A stretch of 64,000 nucleotides of DNA from Paludibacteraceae bacterium (GTDB taxonomy: Bacteria; Bacteroidota; Bacteroidia; Bacteroidales; Paludibacteraceae), in assembly GCA_017527905.1 (NCBI GenBank), contig JAFXPK010000001.1:62001-126000 (forward strand), written 5' to 3'. Shown one piece after another: positions 43,862-52,679 of this stretch. Within the stretch, counting starts at the first letter, position 1. The number at the start of each line of letters is the position of its first letter. A program made the translations under genes and the position numbers. The notes below the pieces were generated by a model. The model was not told the origin of the DNA. It searched no databases and saw only the letters and a list, made by a program, of their open reading frames with translations.

Positions 43862-45907
43862 TTAAAGGGCAACTTTGAAGGTTTCTCCGTCCACAATCAC
43901 GATGAATACACCTGAGTTTGGAAGCTCAATGGTCATCTCGCTGGCGTCTGCCTCGTCTGAGTAGACCACATTACCCAACATGTTCGTTACCGTTATGTTA
44001 GCACCGATCTGCGCATTGCTGATGACGATGCTTCCGTTGTTCACCCAAAGGCGTAGTGCGTTGTTGGAGCGTTTTGGAGCATTCGTGAGGATGCTTTTCC
44101 GATAAACAACAGAGAGGGTGGAGTTCTCCAAAATCTCCGGTGTTTGATAGGTGTTGGATACCAACTCGTTTGTCACATCTTTGCCGTTGAAGGAGACCGA
44201 TTCGATGGCCCAATCCTTCTCAGGCACGAATCTGAATTTGTAGGTGTTGCATGTGCCGACAAATAGATCCATCTTGCCGTTCGCTCCATCTTGGATGGTC
44301 AGATATACGGAGTCAGGTTTACATACTGTCGTGAATTCACCATCGACAGGTACTTTTTTATTCCCTGTACCATCGCCTGGCCACATTAACAGCGCATATG
44401 TGTAGGTGTTGCATTCATCCGATTTGTCAGTGTATGATTTCTTCTTGAATTCTTCCTTTGTCAGTTGCGTTGTGACGATGGTGTCTCCGCCTGGGATTTT
44501 CCAACTCTTTTGGAGATAGAATTCCGTTCCTTCGCTCCAAACGGATCCTGTTATTTCCCAAGAGAGGATGACACTGCTCTGATCGTCGGAAAGAACCGCT
44601 CTAGGCTGGGACGGATAAGCATGGTAAGCAGTTAGCTTTAATCCCTTTGTTATTTTGTAGTAAGAGAAACATTCCACATCTTTTGAGGAGGCGCGCTCAA
44701 GGGAGATTTTATAGGTGGACTCTCCGCTGGCGATAGGCATCTCGCAAGAATATTCAGTCTTTCCTCCCTCGTATTGAACTATTATTGTATCCTCGGATAC
44801 AACCTTTTCCCCGACTGACCTAATGTTTGTGAGAAGGAACGCCCCGTCGTCATAGTCGGAGGATGGCGCTTCTGGGATTTCCCAATTTATGAGCATCGCA
44901 TCTTTGTCATTGTTTAGATTGCAGGTGAAGTCGGTGGCCTGTGGATAGGCATTGACCACGACGGGAGCGGATTCGAACATATAGTTGATCTCTCCTTTGA
45001 TGTTGTTGGCGACTGGTTCCAATATGAACTCCTGCCTAATCTTATAGGTCTTGGACTTGCTCAAATCGTGATGTGGCGTATCTGTATCGAAAGTGTATAC
45101 GGCGAATGGTTCGGGACTGTTTTTCGCAGGATGTGAAGTGATGCCCAATAAGTCTGTGCCTGTTGAGGCGTCTCCTTCGCATAAGAAGACATTGCCGTAT
45201 TCAGTGATGTCGGAGTTGTTGTCGCGGGTCCAGTCAAAACTGATTCTAGGAGCGACAAGGTTCCCTTCTGTGTCCAATCCGCAGTCGTAATATACTTTGG
45301 TTATTTTGTATTTTGGATCTTTGGGATAACTCAAGTGAACCTTACGGTAGGCTTTAATGCTTATTTCTTCATCTTTGGCGGCACCTCTTCTCCACCAATA
45401 TCCTTCCAAATCAATTGTGATCGTTTTTTCTATATCCGCAGTTTCAACGGGTATGTAGAAATCCAAAAAATATGTCTTCCCGCTCTCCTCTGTGATGGGT
45501 GAATCCTCTGTGATTAGTTTGTATTCCAGCGCTTTCCCATCTACGTTGCTGCCGTTAGGCTGATAATCTTCATTCATCATGATGTTGATGGTACGTTTAG
45601 TGGAAGTGTTCTGGGTCAATGTCAGTTTTTCCCCTGTTTCTACGCCCCATGCACATCCTCCGGTCGCGAGACCTCCCCATGTTTGGGCGGCCCTAATTTT
45701 GTAGTGGATTACGCCTTTTTCTGGAATCCAGGTGATTTCGTCAAGTGCGTTAAAATCTTCCCATGAGCTGAGGGCGGAAGCCTCTTGACATGGAATAAAA
45801 TACAGCATGCCTAACAAGGTTAATCCTCTTAACCCTCGTGTTAGGCTCTTGCGTTTTGCGGAGGAACCAATCTTGACCCTCTCCGCCAAATAAGAAAACA
45901 GATTCAT
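43862..45907 (-). CDS. Secreted protein of unknown function with T9SS-like C-terminus
   Basis: A 681-residue exported protein. The signal peptide has a long basic lead (about 1-30) and ends QEASA near 46. The middle looks like several beta-sandwich domains of fibronectin or Ig type (DAMLINWEIPEAPSS and SVILSWEITGSVW mark two fibronectin-III-like strands). The last ~75 residues (LRLWVNNGSIVISNAQIG, then GVFIVIVDGETFKVAL) resemble a T9SS type A sorting domain. No catalytic motif was recognised. It is a single-gene unit with its own promoter. Confidence 0.72.
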   Translation of the reverse strand: MNLFSYLAERVKIGSSAKRKSLTRGLRGLTLLGMLYFIPCQEASALSSWEDFNALDEITWIPEKGVIHYKIRAAQTWGGLATGGCAWGVETGEKLTLTQNTSTKRTINIMMNEDYQPNGSNVDGKALEYKLITEDSPITEESGKTYFLDFYIPVETADIEKTITIDLEGYWWRRGAAKDEEISIKAYRKVHLSYPKDPKYKITKVYYDCGLDTEGNLVAPRISFDWTRDNNSDITEYGNVFLCEGDASTGTDLLGITSHPAKNSPEPFAVYTFDTDTPHHDLSKSKTYKIRQEFILEPVANNIKGEINYMFESAPVVVNAYPQATDFTCNLNNDKDAMLINWEIPEAPSSDYDDGAFLLTNIRSVGEKVVSEDTIIVQYEGGKTEYSCEMPIASGESTYKISLERASSKDVECFSYYKITKGLKLTAYHAYPSQPRAVLSDDQSSVILSWEITGSVWSEGTEFYLQKSWKIPGGDTIVTTQLTKEEFKKKSYTDKSDECNTYTYALLMWPGDGTGNKKVPVDGEFTTVCKPDSVYLTIQDGANGKMDLFVGTCNTYKFRFVPEKDWAIESVSFNGKDVTNELVSNTYQTPEILENSTLSVVYRKSILTNAPKRSNNALRLWVNNGSIVISNAQIGANITVTNMLGNVVYSDEADASEMTIELPNSGVFIVIVDGETFKVAL

Positions 45908-45986
45908 TGTGGTTTTATTTAGTTGTTAATAATTCCCAATTCGGATAGTATGTACAACATTTCTTTTGCTGCAAACATCGTGTCAC

Positions 45987-45994
45987 AAATATAC
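45987..45994 (-). promoter_or_regulatory. -7 element for the 681-residue secreted protein
   Basis: The minus strand reads TATATTTG, about 80 nt before the ATG; no clear -33 element. Confidence 0.45.
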
Positions 45995-46028
45995 AAATTG
46001 TTAATTGATAGTTGAGGCTTGTATTGAA

Positions 46029-46064
46029 ATTTGTAGAGACATTCGAAGGAATGCCTCTACAAAT
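46029..46064 (-). terminator. Long hairpin after the DUF4846 gene
   Basis: ATTTGTAGAG-A-CATTC (46029-46044) pairs with GAATG-C-CTCTACAAAT (46049-46064), one mismatch and a GAAG loop. It may terminate the M15-DUF4846 operon, although the following T run is short. Its GTAGAG...CTCTAC ends recall dispersed hairpins of Bacteroidota. Confidence 0.55.
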
Positions 46065-46070
46065 GTGCTT

Positions 46071-47072
46071 TTACTTGCTGCTCCACCTCCTGAAATTGCT
46101 TTTGTTGTTGAAGTCGAAATACCATTGAGGGGTGTTGACAAAAGGACGTTTCTCAATGTCTATGTCGAACCACGGAGCGTTGCTGTTGTCCGGGCTGGCG
46201 AGGATCTCTATCTCTTGAGCGGGCATGTAGCTTTGGCTGAACATGACCCTCAGTTGCCCCGTCTTCTTGTTGCGCAGCACGTCCATGACGGTCAAGGCGT
46301 GGCCAGGGCTGCCGCCGTAGATGAGTATGTCTCCCGGGCGGATGTCGGTTGGCGCCACTTTCTTCAACTCTGTCGCCAGGGAAGCTGTGCCGCAGTAGGT
46401 GAATGCCAAGGATAGGTATTTGCGAAAGGTGGTGTACCCATAGTCGGGCTGTGCGTCCTTGCTCCATGACGCTTTCCAGTTCCTGTCGAAGTGAACACGG
46501 TAGCCGGCCGCCCATTTGGCGTATTCGTAGACGAATCCGTTGCCCCCTTTGAAGTGTATCTTCTCGTATTGCTTGTTCTTCCAAAGGTACTCCGCCCACA
46601 GACGCATGCAGGCGTCGGCGCACTGTTGCAGGTCCGCCGGCACTTCCTTTCCTCCTTTGGCGAAGTTGCCCACCAAGTCTGTCTTCAGGACACCCACACA
46701 GATTTGGCTGGAATTGTACTTGACATCACCGTTGTAGTAGCGTGTCTCGTGTCCTTGCGGATATAGCTCCAGGTTGAGCAACCACTCTGCATATTTGTCG
46801 GTATACGGGCGCTCCCAATCGTCGTCGAGACATACGAATCGGTTCTTGATGGTGTTCCCTTGCGGGTCTATGCGGTAGTATTTGCCGCTTGTATAGTTGC
46901 CCTTTCCCTCTGTGACGATAGAGCTGTCGCTTGGGTTAACCGTCTGAATGGACACTTCTCCCCCCTTGCTCGTCTCGGCGGGCGTTCCTGCGCAGGAGAT
47001 GAGGGGCATTCCCGCAAGGAGTAGCATCATCCCTGAACCTAGTAGTGCGTTGATTTTCTTTCGTGTTTCCAT
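46071..47072 (-). CDS. DUF4846 family lipoprotein
   Basis: A 333-residue lipoprotein (lipobox PLISC, C27). The DUF4846 core includes RNFVCLDDDWERPYTDKYAE-like sequence early, LQQCADACMRLWAEYLW in the middle, and IRPGDILIYGGSPGHALTVMD with SQSYMPAQEIEIL near the end. The fold is thought to resemble NlpC/CHAP-type domains, but a catalytic set cannot be assigned by eye. It follows the M15 peptidase by 12 nt, suggesting a shared role at the cell wall. Confidence 0.85.
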   Translation of the reverse strand: METRKKINALLGSGMMLLLAGMPLISCAGTPAETSKGGEVSIQTVNPSDSSIVTEGKGNYTSGKYYRIDPQGNTIKNRFVCLDDDWERPYTDKYAEWLLNLELYPQGHETRYYNGDVKYNSSQICVGVLKTDLVGNFAKGGKEVPADLQQCADACMRLWAEYLWKNKQYEKIHFKGGNGFVYEYAKWAAGYRVHFDRNWKASWSKDAQPDYGYTTFRKYLSLAFTYCGTASLATELKKVAPTDIRPGDILIYGGSPGHALTVMDVLRNKKTGQLRVMFSQSYMPAQEIEILASPDNSNAPWFDIDIEKRPFVNTPQWYFDFNNKSNFRRWSSK

Positions 47073-47084
47073 GAGGCTTCAAGT

Positions 47085-47930
47085 TTAGTTGTTTGTTTGT
47101 TGTCGGCTTGCCTGTAGCAGGTCAGGCCTAAATTCGAAGTGCATCGTGTCGAAGTGGTACCACCTCGCACCTGAGATGAATCCGTGCTTCTCGAATATCT
47201 GGATGATCTCTTTCGGGATACGGTTCGTATATTTTAGACTATCTTCCTCTCCCTTGCCGGGGTTCTTCCATCGCCAGTAGTCGGAGAATTTCGTGCAGAT
47301 GTCGATGGCTATGCCGAAGCTATGCGCACTCAGACGGTTGCTTCCCCGGACGGTGCGCCAGTAGAAGGTGGAGGAGTTTTCGAAGTACTTCTGGTAGGAG
47401 GCGGGAAGTTGTGCCAGTTCCTTGGCGACCGCTTTCAGACTGTCGGCCGCCCCGTTCACGCTACTGAACGGCAGTTGTTGCTTGAACCATTTGACACGGA
47501 CGAGGCGTTTCCTTGCCTCCTGCTCGTTATGCCCATACATCTTCTTCAGTAGTTCCTCGTTGCGGACTCTGCCTGGGTCATAATTGCGGGCGGGGAGCCA
47601 TACGCTGGTGTCGTAAGCTTGGGAGAACATATCCTCCACGTCAGGCTTGTCCATGCGTTCGATGAAGCCCTTCTCTTTCTGGTCGTCATAGAGTAGGGTG
47701 GAACCATCCGCCAAGAGGAGATGGTTTTCTTCATATCCTTTGATGAAGTCAGGGTAGTTGTCCATCAGTGCCTGGGCTCCGACAGGTATTCCCGTTGGGG
47801 CGGGAGTCTGTGGGGCTATGGCGGTATCCTTTTGTTGCGGGATAGCCGGTTGCTCTCCTGGCGTTTGCGAGCATGCGCATATGCTGAGCGATAGGAACAG
47901 CGTGATATGTGAGATAGCTATTAAACGCAT
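47085..47930 (-). CDS. M15 family D-Ala-D-Ala carboxypeptidase-like lipoprotein
   Basis: A 281-residue lipoprotein with lipobox ICAC and a Pro/Gln/Thr-rich linker. The M15 zinc site is visible: SAHSFGIAIDI (SxHxxGxAxD) and the C-terminal YHFDTMHFEFRP. Such enzymes trim peptidoglycan stem peptides in the periplasm. The start at 47930 is chosen because the signal peptide begins there and a TACATTTG promoter element (47970-47963) lies between it and the upstream in-frame ATG at 47993. Confidence 0.87.
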   Translation of the reverse strand: MRLIAISHITLFLSLSICACSQTPGEQPAIPQQKDTAIAPQTPAPTGIPVGAQALMDNYPDFIKGYEENHLLLADGSTLLYDDQKEKGFIERMDKPDVEDMFSQAYDTSVWLPARNYDPGRVRNEELLKKMYGHNEQEARKRLVRVKWFKQQLPFSSVNGAADSLKAVAKELAQLPASYQKYFENSSTFYWRTVRGSNRLSAHSFGIAIDICTKFSDYWRWKNPGKGEEDSLKYTNRIPKEIIQIFEKHGFISGARWYHFDTMHFEFRPDLLQASRQQTNN

Positions 47931-47962
47931 AGGCCTGACGGTTTTATTGTTGTTGGATATTG

Positions 47963-47994
47963 CAAATGTAGTGTGACGGATTATCATTGCCAAG
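47963..47994 (-). promoter_or_regulatory. Promoter of the M15-DUF4846 operon
   Basis: The minus strand reads CTTG, 20 nt, TACATTTG; the -7 element is exact and spacing is ideal. It decides the M15 start at 47930. Confidence 0.52.
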
Positions 47995-48070
47995 GTGTGG
48001 AAGGTGTGATTGGTGTCTCTGCGGCCTTCTCTTATGATTGTTTAACTTAAAAAATGTTTCGTGCGGAGAC

Positions 48071-48107
48071 AAAAAAAAGTGGCATACGATTTTTCGCATG
48101 CCACTTT
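48071..48107 (-). terminator. Terminator of the rpmB-rpmG-DUF4295 operon
   Basis: On the minus strand AAAGTGGCATGCG pairs with CGTATGCCACTTT (one mismatch), followed by a run of T. Confidence 0.88.
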
Positions 48108-48129
48108 GTGTCTATTAGCTGAGCTAAAA

Positions 48130-48282
48130 TTATTTAGCCAAATAAGCTTTCACATCATCGTTGTGAACAATCTTCTCATCGAAATAGTAAGCGCCAGTCT
48201 TTGGAGACTTAACCATCTTGATGACCTTAGCGTATGAACGGCCTTCGCCCTTCTGCATACTTGCGACTGCTTTCTTTGCCAT
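48130..48282 (-). CDS. DUF4295 small ribosome-associated protein
   Basis: A 50-residue basic protein (starts MAKKAVASMQKGEGRSYA, ends DDVKAYLAK). It is the DUF4295 family, found almost only in Bacteroidota and always next to L33 and L28, as here (24 nt after rpmG). It has been proposed to be a lineage-specific ribosomal protein. Identification is by sequence, size and context. Confidence 0.92.
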   Translation of the reverse strand: MAKKAVASMQKGEGRSYAKVIKMVKSPKTGAYYFDEKIVHNDDVKAYLAK

Positions 48283-48306
48283 AGTTCAAATCCTATTAAA
48301 GATGAA

Positions 48307-48495
48307 TTACTTGATTTCCTTGTGGATAGTGTATCTCTTCAAGATTGGGTTGTATTTCTTGAGCTCCAATCTATCAGGAGTATTCTTCCTGTTCTTAGTG
48401 GTAACGTAGCGAGAAGTACCTGGCATTCCGCTATCCTTCATTTCTGTGCACTCCAAAATAACTTGCACGCGGTTTTCTTTTCCTTTCTTAGCCAT
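48307..48495 (-). CDS. rpmG: 50S ribosomal protein L33
   Basis: A 62-residue L33 ([18 protein letters not shown], then [20 protein letters not shown]). Of the zinc-type cysteines only one remains (LEC), so this is the zinc-free form. It lies 15 nt after rpmB and 24 nt before the DUF4295 gene. Confidence 0.96.
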   Translation of the reverse strand: MAKKGKENRVQVILECTEMKDSGMPGTSRYVTTKNRKNTPDRLELKKYNPILKRYTIHKEIK

Positions 48496-48510
48496 TTTCA
48501 GTCCTCCTTA

Positions 48511-48744
48511 TTACAAAATACCTTTTTTAGCGGCATCGATCAATGCTGCGTTGAGTCCCTTCTTGTTAATTGTACGAAGCCCTTTGGCGGACACTTTCAG
48601 ACTGATTGTGCAGTCTTGCTCTGGCCAATAGAATTTCTTAGTGAACAAGTTCACATTGAACAGCCTTTTCGTTCTCCTCTTAGAGTGGGAAACGTTGTTG
48701 CCGTTCTGCGCCATCTTACCAGTAATTTCACAAATTCTTGACAT
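48511..48744 (-). CDS. rpmB: 50S ribosomal protein L28
   Basis: A 77-residue L28 ([20 protein letters not shown], then [16 protein letters not shown]). It is the first gene of the L28-L33-DUF4295 operon, with a consensus promoter 170-200 nt upstream, giving an unusually long leader. Confidence 0.96.
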   Translation of the reverse strand: MSRICEITGKMAQNGNNVSHSKRRTKRLFNVNLFTKKFYWPEQDCTISLKVSAKGLRTINKKGLNAALIDAAKKGIL

Positions 48745-48912
48745 TGCTGTTAATCTAAATAAGTTATTACATATAAAGCGGGGCCAAATCCTATCCTGAT
48801 CCTTCTTCTCAGAAAGCAGCGTAACTATCAGAAATTCAAATAGAATGAACCCAATTTGCTATCATTTTGCGACTGTCAGCGCGTTGCATCCTCGCACTTT
48901 CCAATCGGTTTG

Positions 48913-48943
48913 CAAAATTACAACTTTTTTATTTCCCGACAAA
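48913..48943 (-). promoter_or_regulatory. Promoter of the rpmB operon
   Basis: The minus strand reads TTTG, 19 nt, TAATTTTG: an exact match of both elements. It overlaps the end of the cinA-type gene. The predicted leader to rpmB is about 160 nt. Confidence 0.65.
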
Positions 48944-49411
48944 TTCTTTCGTGAAAATTATTGCATTTTTTGTCGCCTCCTCGATGTTTTCTGCCCTCTC
49001 TGTGCCGAAATGGTAGCATCTGCTCTCGGTTTTCTTCCCGTCCGACACTGCCATCCAGACCGTTCCGACGGGTTTCTCCGCACTTCCTCCACCGGGGCCC
49101 GCCACGCCGGAGGTGGCGACCGCATAGTCCGTCCCGATGACTCTGACTGCGCCTCGCGCCATCTGCTCGACCACTGCCTGACTGACCGCGCCATACTGCT
49201 CGATGTCCTTCTGATTGACGCCGAGCACATTGATTTTCACTTCGTTGGCGTATGACACCACCGATCCTTTGTAATAGTCCGAACTGCCTGGGATTAAGGT
49301 GATTTGATGGGCGATGTTGCCGCCTGTGCAGCTTTCCGCCGTGGCGATGGTCTTCCCTAACCGTTTAAGCGTATCGCCTAGTTCAACCGCTGGTCTGTTG
49401 ACTGTTTCCAT
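48929..49411 (-). CDS. pncC: CinA C-terminal domain nicotinamide-nucleotide amidase
   Basis: A 160-residue stand-alone CinA C-terminal domain. Motifs are GKTIATAESCTGGNIAHQIT, SDYYKGSVVSYANEVK, ATSGVAGPGGGSAEKPVGTV and a final CYHFGTERAENIEEAT. It deamidates nicotinamide mononucleotide in pyridine nucleotide salvage (PncC activity). The N-terminal CinA domain is absent, a common arrangement. nadC, another NAD gene, is 7 kb away but unlinked. Confidence 0.93.
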   Translation of the reverse strand: METVNRPAVELGDTLKRLGKTIATAESCTGGNIAHQITLIPGSSDYYKGSVVSYANEVKINVLGVNQKDIEQYGAVSQAVVEQMARGAVRVIGTDYAVATSGVAGPGGGSAEKPVGTVWMAVSDGKKTESRCYHFGTERAENIEEATKNAIIFTKEFVGK

Positions 49412-49434
49412 CTCTTTTTTAGATTTTTGCCATA

Positions 49435-49442
49435 CAAATATA
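49435..49442 (-). promoter_or_regulatory. -7 element for pncC
   Basis: The minus strand reads TATATTTG about 24 nt before the start; it lies 24 bp from the divergent element at 49466. Confidence 0.45.
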
Positions 49443-49465
49443 GCGGAAACGGATTACTTTTTTAT

Positions 49466-49473
49466 TAATTTTG
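49466..49473 (+). promoter_or_regulatory. -7 element for the PagL-like gene
   Basis: TAATTTTG matches consensus and predicts a transcript start near 49480. It therefore supports the ATG at 49504 over the in-frame codon at 49471. Confidence 0.48.
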
Positions 49474-49503
49474 TGCGATTTCTGTATATACACGTATATC
49501 AAT

Positions 49504-50706
49504 ATGATTAATAGGCTTTTAGTGGCTTTGACCCTGTTGGGATTCTTCGGTGTACAAAGCTTGAACGCACAGCAAAATACGATCTTTAGGGCCAAGGCGG
49601 AGGGCCATTATGGCTGGAATCTTTGCGATGGTGGTAACCTCGTGGGTGGTGAGGTCGGTATGGAGTTACCTTTGCTCGGTAATCATAACTGGGAGTATGC
49701 CTACAACTTCCCTTCCGTCGGTTTCGCCATTGGCGGAAAACAGTTCGATAAACCTGAGTTCTTGCGTTTCGCAGGTGATGCGAAGGTCTATTTCCATTAT
49801 CCTGTTATCCATAAGAATGGTTTCGCTCTGAACCTGAAGTGGGGCAATGGTATGGGAGGCTTCGTCTCTAAGGGAGACTCCCTTAACCCTATCGTGCCTG
49901 TCTTCGGTGTCTGGAACTTGGGCTTGAACATGGATATAGCTCTCTCCAAACGTTATGGAAGGCCTCTGGCGCAATGGCGCATCTGCTTGGGCGGTAATTT
50001 GGATGCTTACCATAACGGACACATCACGCGCAAAGCGCATAACATGTATTATGCGGACGTGTTCCTGGGTGCGAAGTATACGCCGAACGTGTGGCCGTTG
50101 CCGATCAAGTATCCTGCCAAACGTGTGAAACATATCCTGGCCTTGGAGGCTTACGGAGTGGGTGGCGTGAACCAACTGGAGCGCGACGAGAAGTATTTCC
50201 TGAACGCGAATATCTGTGCGGGCGCCTATATGCCGATCACCAACGATTACCGTCTGGGTCTTTCGACCGACGCTTTCTACAACGGCGCTTACAATGGTGA
50301 TCAAAGGACGACCAACGTGCGCTATAACTTCATCGATGAGAATCGTTTCCGCAATAAACTCCGTGGGGGTGTGGCTTTGGCGAACGAACTGAGGATGGAT
50401 AGGGTGGTTGTCGGTGTGCACACAGGCTTCTATTTCTACTCGAAGATTAGGATTCCGAAATATGACGAGAACGGTAACGAGAATGATAATAGGATCGAAA
50501 GCTATCTCTACACGAAACTGGTGACCCGCTTCTATATCACGCCGAAACTCTTCTTCGTGACGGACTTGAAGACGCATCTTCTGCACGTGGAGTGCTTCAA
50601 CGCCGGATTTGGTTGGGCTATGCCTGACTTCGGCTCTCGTATCAAGAATCCGTTCGAGCGCATCTCCTTCAAGAAGGAGGATAAGGAGGAACTCCGTATC
50701 GATTAA
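49504..50706 (+). CDS. PagL-like outer-membrane protein (possible lipid A deacylase)
   Basis: A 400-residue barrel with a signal peptide ending SLNAQ. The first ~230 residues follow the acyloxyacyl hydrolase/PagL layout: two amphipathic strands, EYAYNFPSVGFAIGG, LKWGNGMGGFVSKGD and a DAYHNGHITRKAHNMYYAD stretch where PagL has its catalytic His and Ser with a nearby Asn. Here the serine of the H-x-S motif is not visible, so activity is doubtful. The rest extends beyond PagL length as more strands. It may modify lipid A or be a diverged barrel. Confidence 0.55.
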   Translation: MINRLLVALTLLGFFGVQSLNAQQNTIFRAKAEGHYGWNLCDGGNLVGGEVGMELPLLGNHNWEYAYNFPSVGFAIGGKQFDKPEFLRFAGDAKVYFHYPVIHKNGFALNLKWGNGMGGFVSKGDSLNPIVPVFGVWNLGLNMDIALSKRYGRPLAQWRICLGGNLDAYHNGHITRKAHNMYYADVFLGAKYTPNVWPLPIKYPAKRVKHILALEAYGVGGVNQLERDEKYFLNANICAGAYMPITNDYRLGLSTDAFYNGAYNGDQRTTNVRYNFIDENRFRNKLRGGVALANELRMDRVVVGVHTGFYFYSKIRIPKYDENGNENDNRIESYLYTKLVTRFYITPKLFFVTDLKTHLLHVECFNAGFGWAMPDFGSRIKNPFERISFKKEDKEELRID

Positions 50707-50790
50707 TGGGGGCGGAATCCGCTTTTTAAAAATTGTATAAATCTGGGTCGATGCCCGAAAGGGGAATGGCTCATCTAACAAATATTTTAT

Positions 50791-51378
50791 ATGGTAATTG
50801 AAGACAGAAAATTTGTGGCCGTCTCTTACGAATTGTATGTGGAGGGAGAGGACGGAAAACCTGAATTGTGGGAGACCGCGCCTGCCGAGGCTCCTCTGAA
50901 GTTTACTTGTGGATTGGGCATGATGCTGGAGAAGTTCGAGGAGAACCTCCGTGGCTTGAAACTGGGCGATTCGTTCGATTTCACTATCCCTTCCGAGGAT
51001 GCTTATGGTGAGTATTCCGAGGCTATGGTCGTTGACCTTGACCGTACGATTTTCTACAACGGTGACGGTGTGTTCGATGACGAGCATGTGCAGGAGGGTA
51101 AGATCGTGGAGATGATCAATGCGGACGGCCAACATATCAATGGTATTGTCCTCAAGATAGGCAAGGAAAAGGTGAAGGTGGACTTCAACCATCCGTTGGC
51201 TGGTGAGAACCTGAACTTCAAGGGCAAGGTGTTGGAACTCCGTGACGCTACGGAGGAGGAGATCGCTGTGGTCTTGCATCCTCATTGTGGCGGCGGTTGC
51301 GGCAGCTGTGGCGGCTGTGGTGGAGACTCCGCTGGCGATTGCGGTGGCGGCTGTGGAGAAGGACACTGTTGTCATTAA
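50791..51378 (+). CDS. slyD: SlyD-like FKBP peptidyl-prolyl isomerase
   Basis: A 195-residue isomerase. The FKBP fold has an inserted chaperone flap: ISYELYVEG-like start, LKFTCGLGMMLEKFEENLRG, FTIPSEDAYGEY, then the flap (about 85-130) and VDFNHPLAGENLNFKGKV. The C-terminus is rich in Cys, His and Gly (HPHCGGGCGSCGGCGG and more), a metal-binding tail as in E. coli SlyD, which delivers nickel. It is cytoplasmic and lies 9 nt before aroC. Confidence 0.9.
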   Translation: MVIEDRKFVAVSYELYVEGEDGKPELWETAPAEAPLKFTCGLGMMLEKFEENLRGLKLGDSFDFTIPSEDAYGEYSEAMVVDLDRTIFYNGDGVFDDEHVQEGKIVEMINADGQHINGIVLKIGKEKVKVDFNHPLAGENLNFKGKVLELRDATEEEIAVVLHPHCGGGCGSCGGCGGDSAGDCGGGCGEGHCCH

Positions 51379-51387
51379 TCTGTGGAA

Positions 51388-52476
51388 ATGAATACTTTCG
51401 GTGATATATTGAGACTGACTACCTTCGGGGAGTCCCATGGCGTTGCCATAGGGGGCGTGTTGGACGGCTTCCCGGCTGGTATCGATGTGGACGTGGAGTT
51501 CATTCAGTCTGAACTGAACAGACGTCGTCCGGGACAATCCGCCTTGACGACGGCGCGTGCGGAGGGTGACCGTGTGGAGATCCTCTCGGGCGTGTTCGAA
51601 GGCAAATCGACGGGTACGCCCATCGCCTTCGAGGTGCGCAACGAGAACCAACGGTCGGGCGACTATTCCGAACTGAAGGATATTTTCAGACCTTCCCATG
51701 CTGACTATACCTACATGATGAAGTACGGCATCCGTGACTATGCCGGTGGGGGAAGGGCTTCCGCCCGTACTACCATCGCCCAGGTTGCGGGTGGGGCCTT
51801 CGCTAAGCTCCTGTTGCGTCGTATCGGCGTGCATGTCTATGCGTATACCTCCCAAGTGGGGGATATAGCCCTCAATCTTCCTTATCAATCGTTGGATCTT
51901 GAAGCCATTGACTCCAATGTGGTCCGTTGCCCTGATGCGCAGACCGCCGAGCGTATGGCGCAGGAGATCCTCAAGGTGAAGGGGGAGGGCGACACGGTCG
52001 GAGGAATCATCTCCTGCGTGATCAAGGGATGCCCGGTCGGCTTGGGTGAGCCGCAGTTCGGGAAACTTCATGCGAAGCTGGCGGGCGCAATGCTCTCCAT
52101 CAACGCAGTGAAGGGATTCGACTATGGCTGTGGGTTCGACGGCGTCTCGAAGAGGGGCTCCGAGTTGAACGATATATTCGAGCGAAGACCGGATGGCTCT
52201 ATCGGTACCCGCACCAACAATTCAGGTGGTGTGCAAGGAGGTATCAGCAATGGTGAGGACATCTATTTCAGGGTGGCTTTCAAGCCTGTGCCTACGTTGT
52301 TGAGGGATCAGGAGTCCGTCAATACGGACGGTTGCCCCGTTACCTACAAGGCGAGGGGAAGACATGATGCCTGTGTGTTGCCTCGTGCGGTGCCGATAGT
52401 GGACGCTATGGCGGCTCTCGTTGTGGCCGATGCCTATCTGCAAGGGAAGGCGAGCGGACGTTTCATTGACAAGTAG
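51388..52476 (+). CDS. aroC: Chorismate synthase
   Basis: A 362-residue FMN-dependent enzyme that makes chorismate from EPSP, the last step of the shikimate pathway. Motifs: [54 protein letters not shown] and [19 protein letters not shown]. The ATG at 51388 is preferred to a GTG at 51382. It closely follows the SlyD-like gene. A long hairpin (52513-52551) lies downstream. Confidence 0.96.
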   Translation: MNTFGDILRLTTFGESHGVAIGGVLDGFPAGIDVDVEFIQSELNRRRPGQSALTTARAEGDRVEILSGVFEGKSTGTPIAFEVRNENQRSGDYSELKDIFRPSHADYTYMMKYGIRDYAGGGRASARTTIAQVAGGAFAKLLLRRIGVHVYAYTSQVGDIALNLPYQSLDLEAIDSNVVRCPDAQTAERMAQEILKVKGEGDTVGGIISCVIKGCPVGLGEPQFGKLHAKLAGAMLSINAVKGFDYGCGFDGVSKRGSELNDIFERRPDGSIGTRTNNSGGVQGGISNGEDIYFRVAFKPVPTLLRDQESVNTDGCPVTYKARGRHDACVLPRAVPIVDAMAALVVADAYLQGKASGRFIDK

Positions 52477-52512
52477 AATTTGTTTGATACGCCATCTGGG
52501 GTGGTTCGGGAG

Positions 52513-52551
52513 TGGAGGGCTCTGAAAAAATTGTTTTTTTAGAACCCTCCA
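52513..52551 (+). terminator. Long hairpin downstream of aroC
   Basis: About 18 pairs with one mismatch (GGAGGG-C-TCT with AGA-A-CCCTCC, extended by an A/T stretch). T residues lie inside the right arm, not after it, so the terminator call is moderate. Confidence 0.55.
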
Positions 52552-52616
52552 TGTTATATTGGGTAATTTATGTTTATATTTTTCTATAAAAAATAAAAAG
52601 GGAAAGAAAAAATGTT

Positions 52617-52624
52617 TACTTTTG
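52617..52624 (+). promoter_or_regulatory. -7 element for the histidine kinase gene
   Basis: TACTTTTG matches TAnnTTTG about 55 nt before the ATG at 52680; the -33 element is absent. Confidence 0.45.
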
Positions 52625-52679
52625 CCTTGAGCCGGTTGGAGCTTTGGGTTGTTTTACATAATACCGGTGTAATGTGGTG

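Noticed and set aside
50711..50727. Small GCGG-AAT-CCGC-TTTTT terminator after the PagL-like gene
   Set aside because: Four pairs with a 3-nt loop are too weak to call.
49666..52071. An 801-codon open frame on the minus strand
   Set aside because: It lies antisense to three well-supported genes (PagL-like, slyD-like, aroC), and its composition is that of a mirrored reading frame with no motif.
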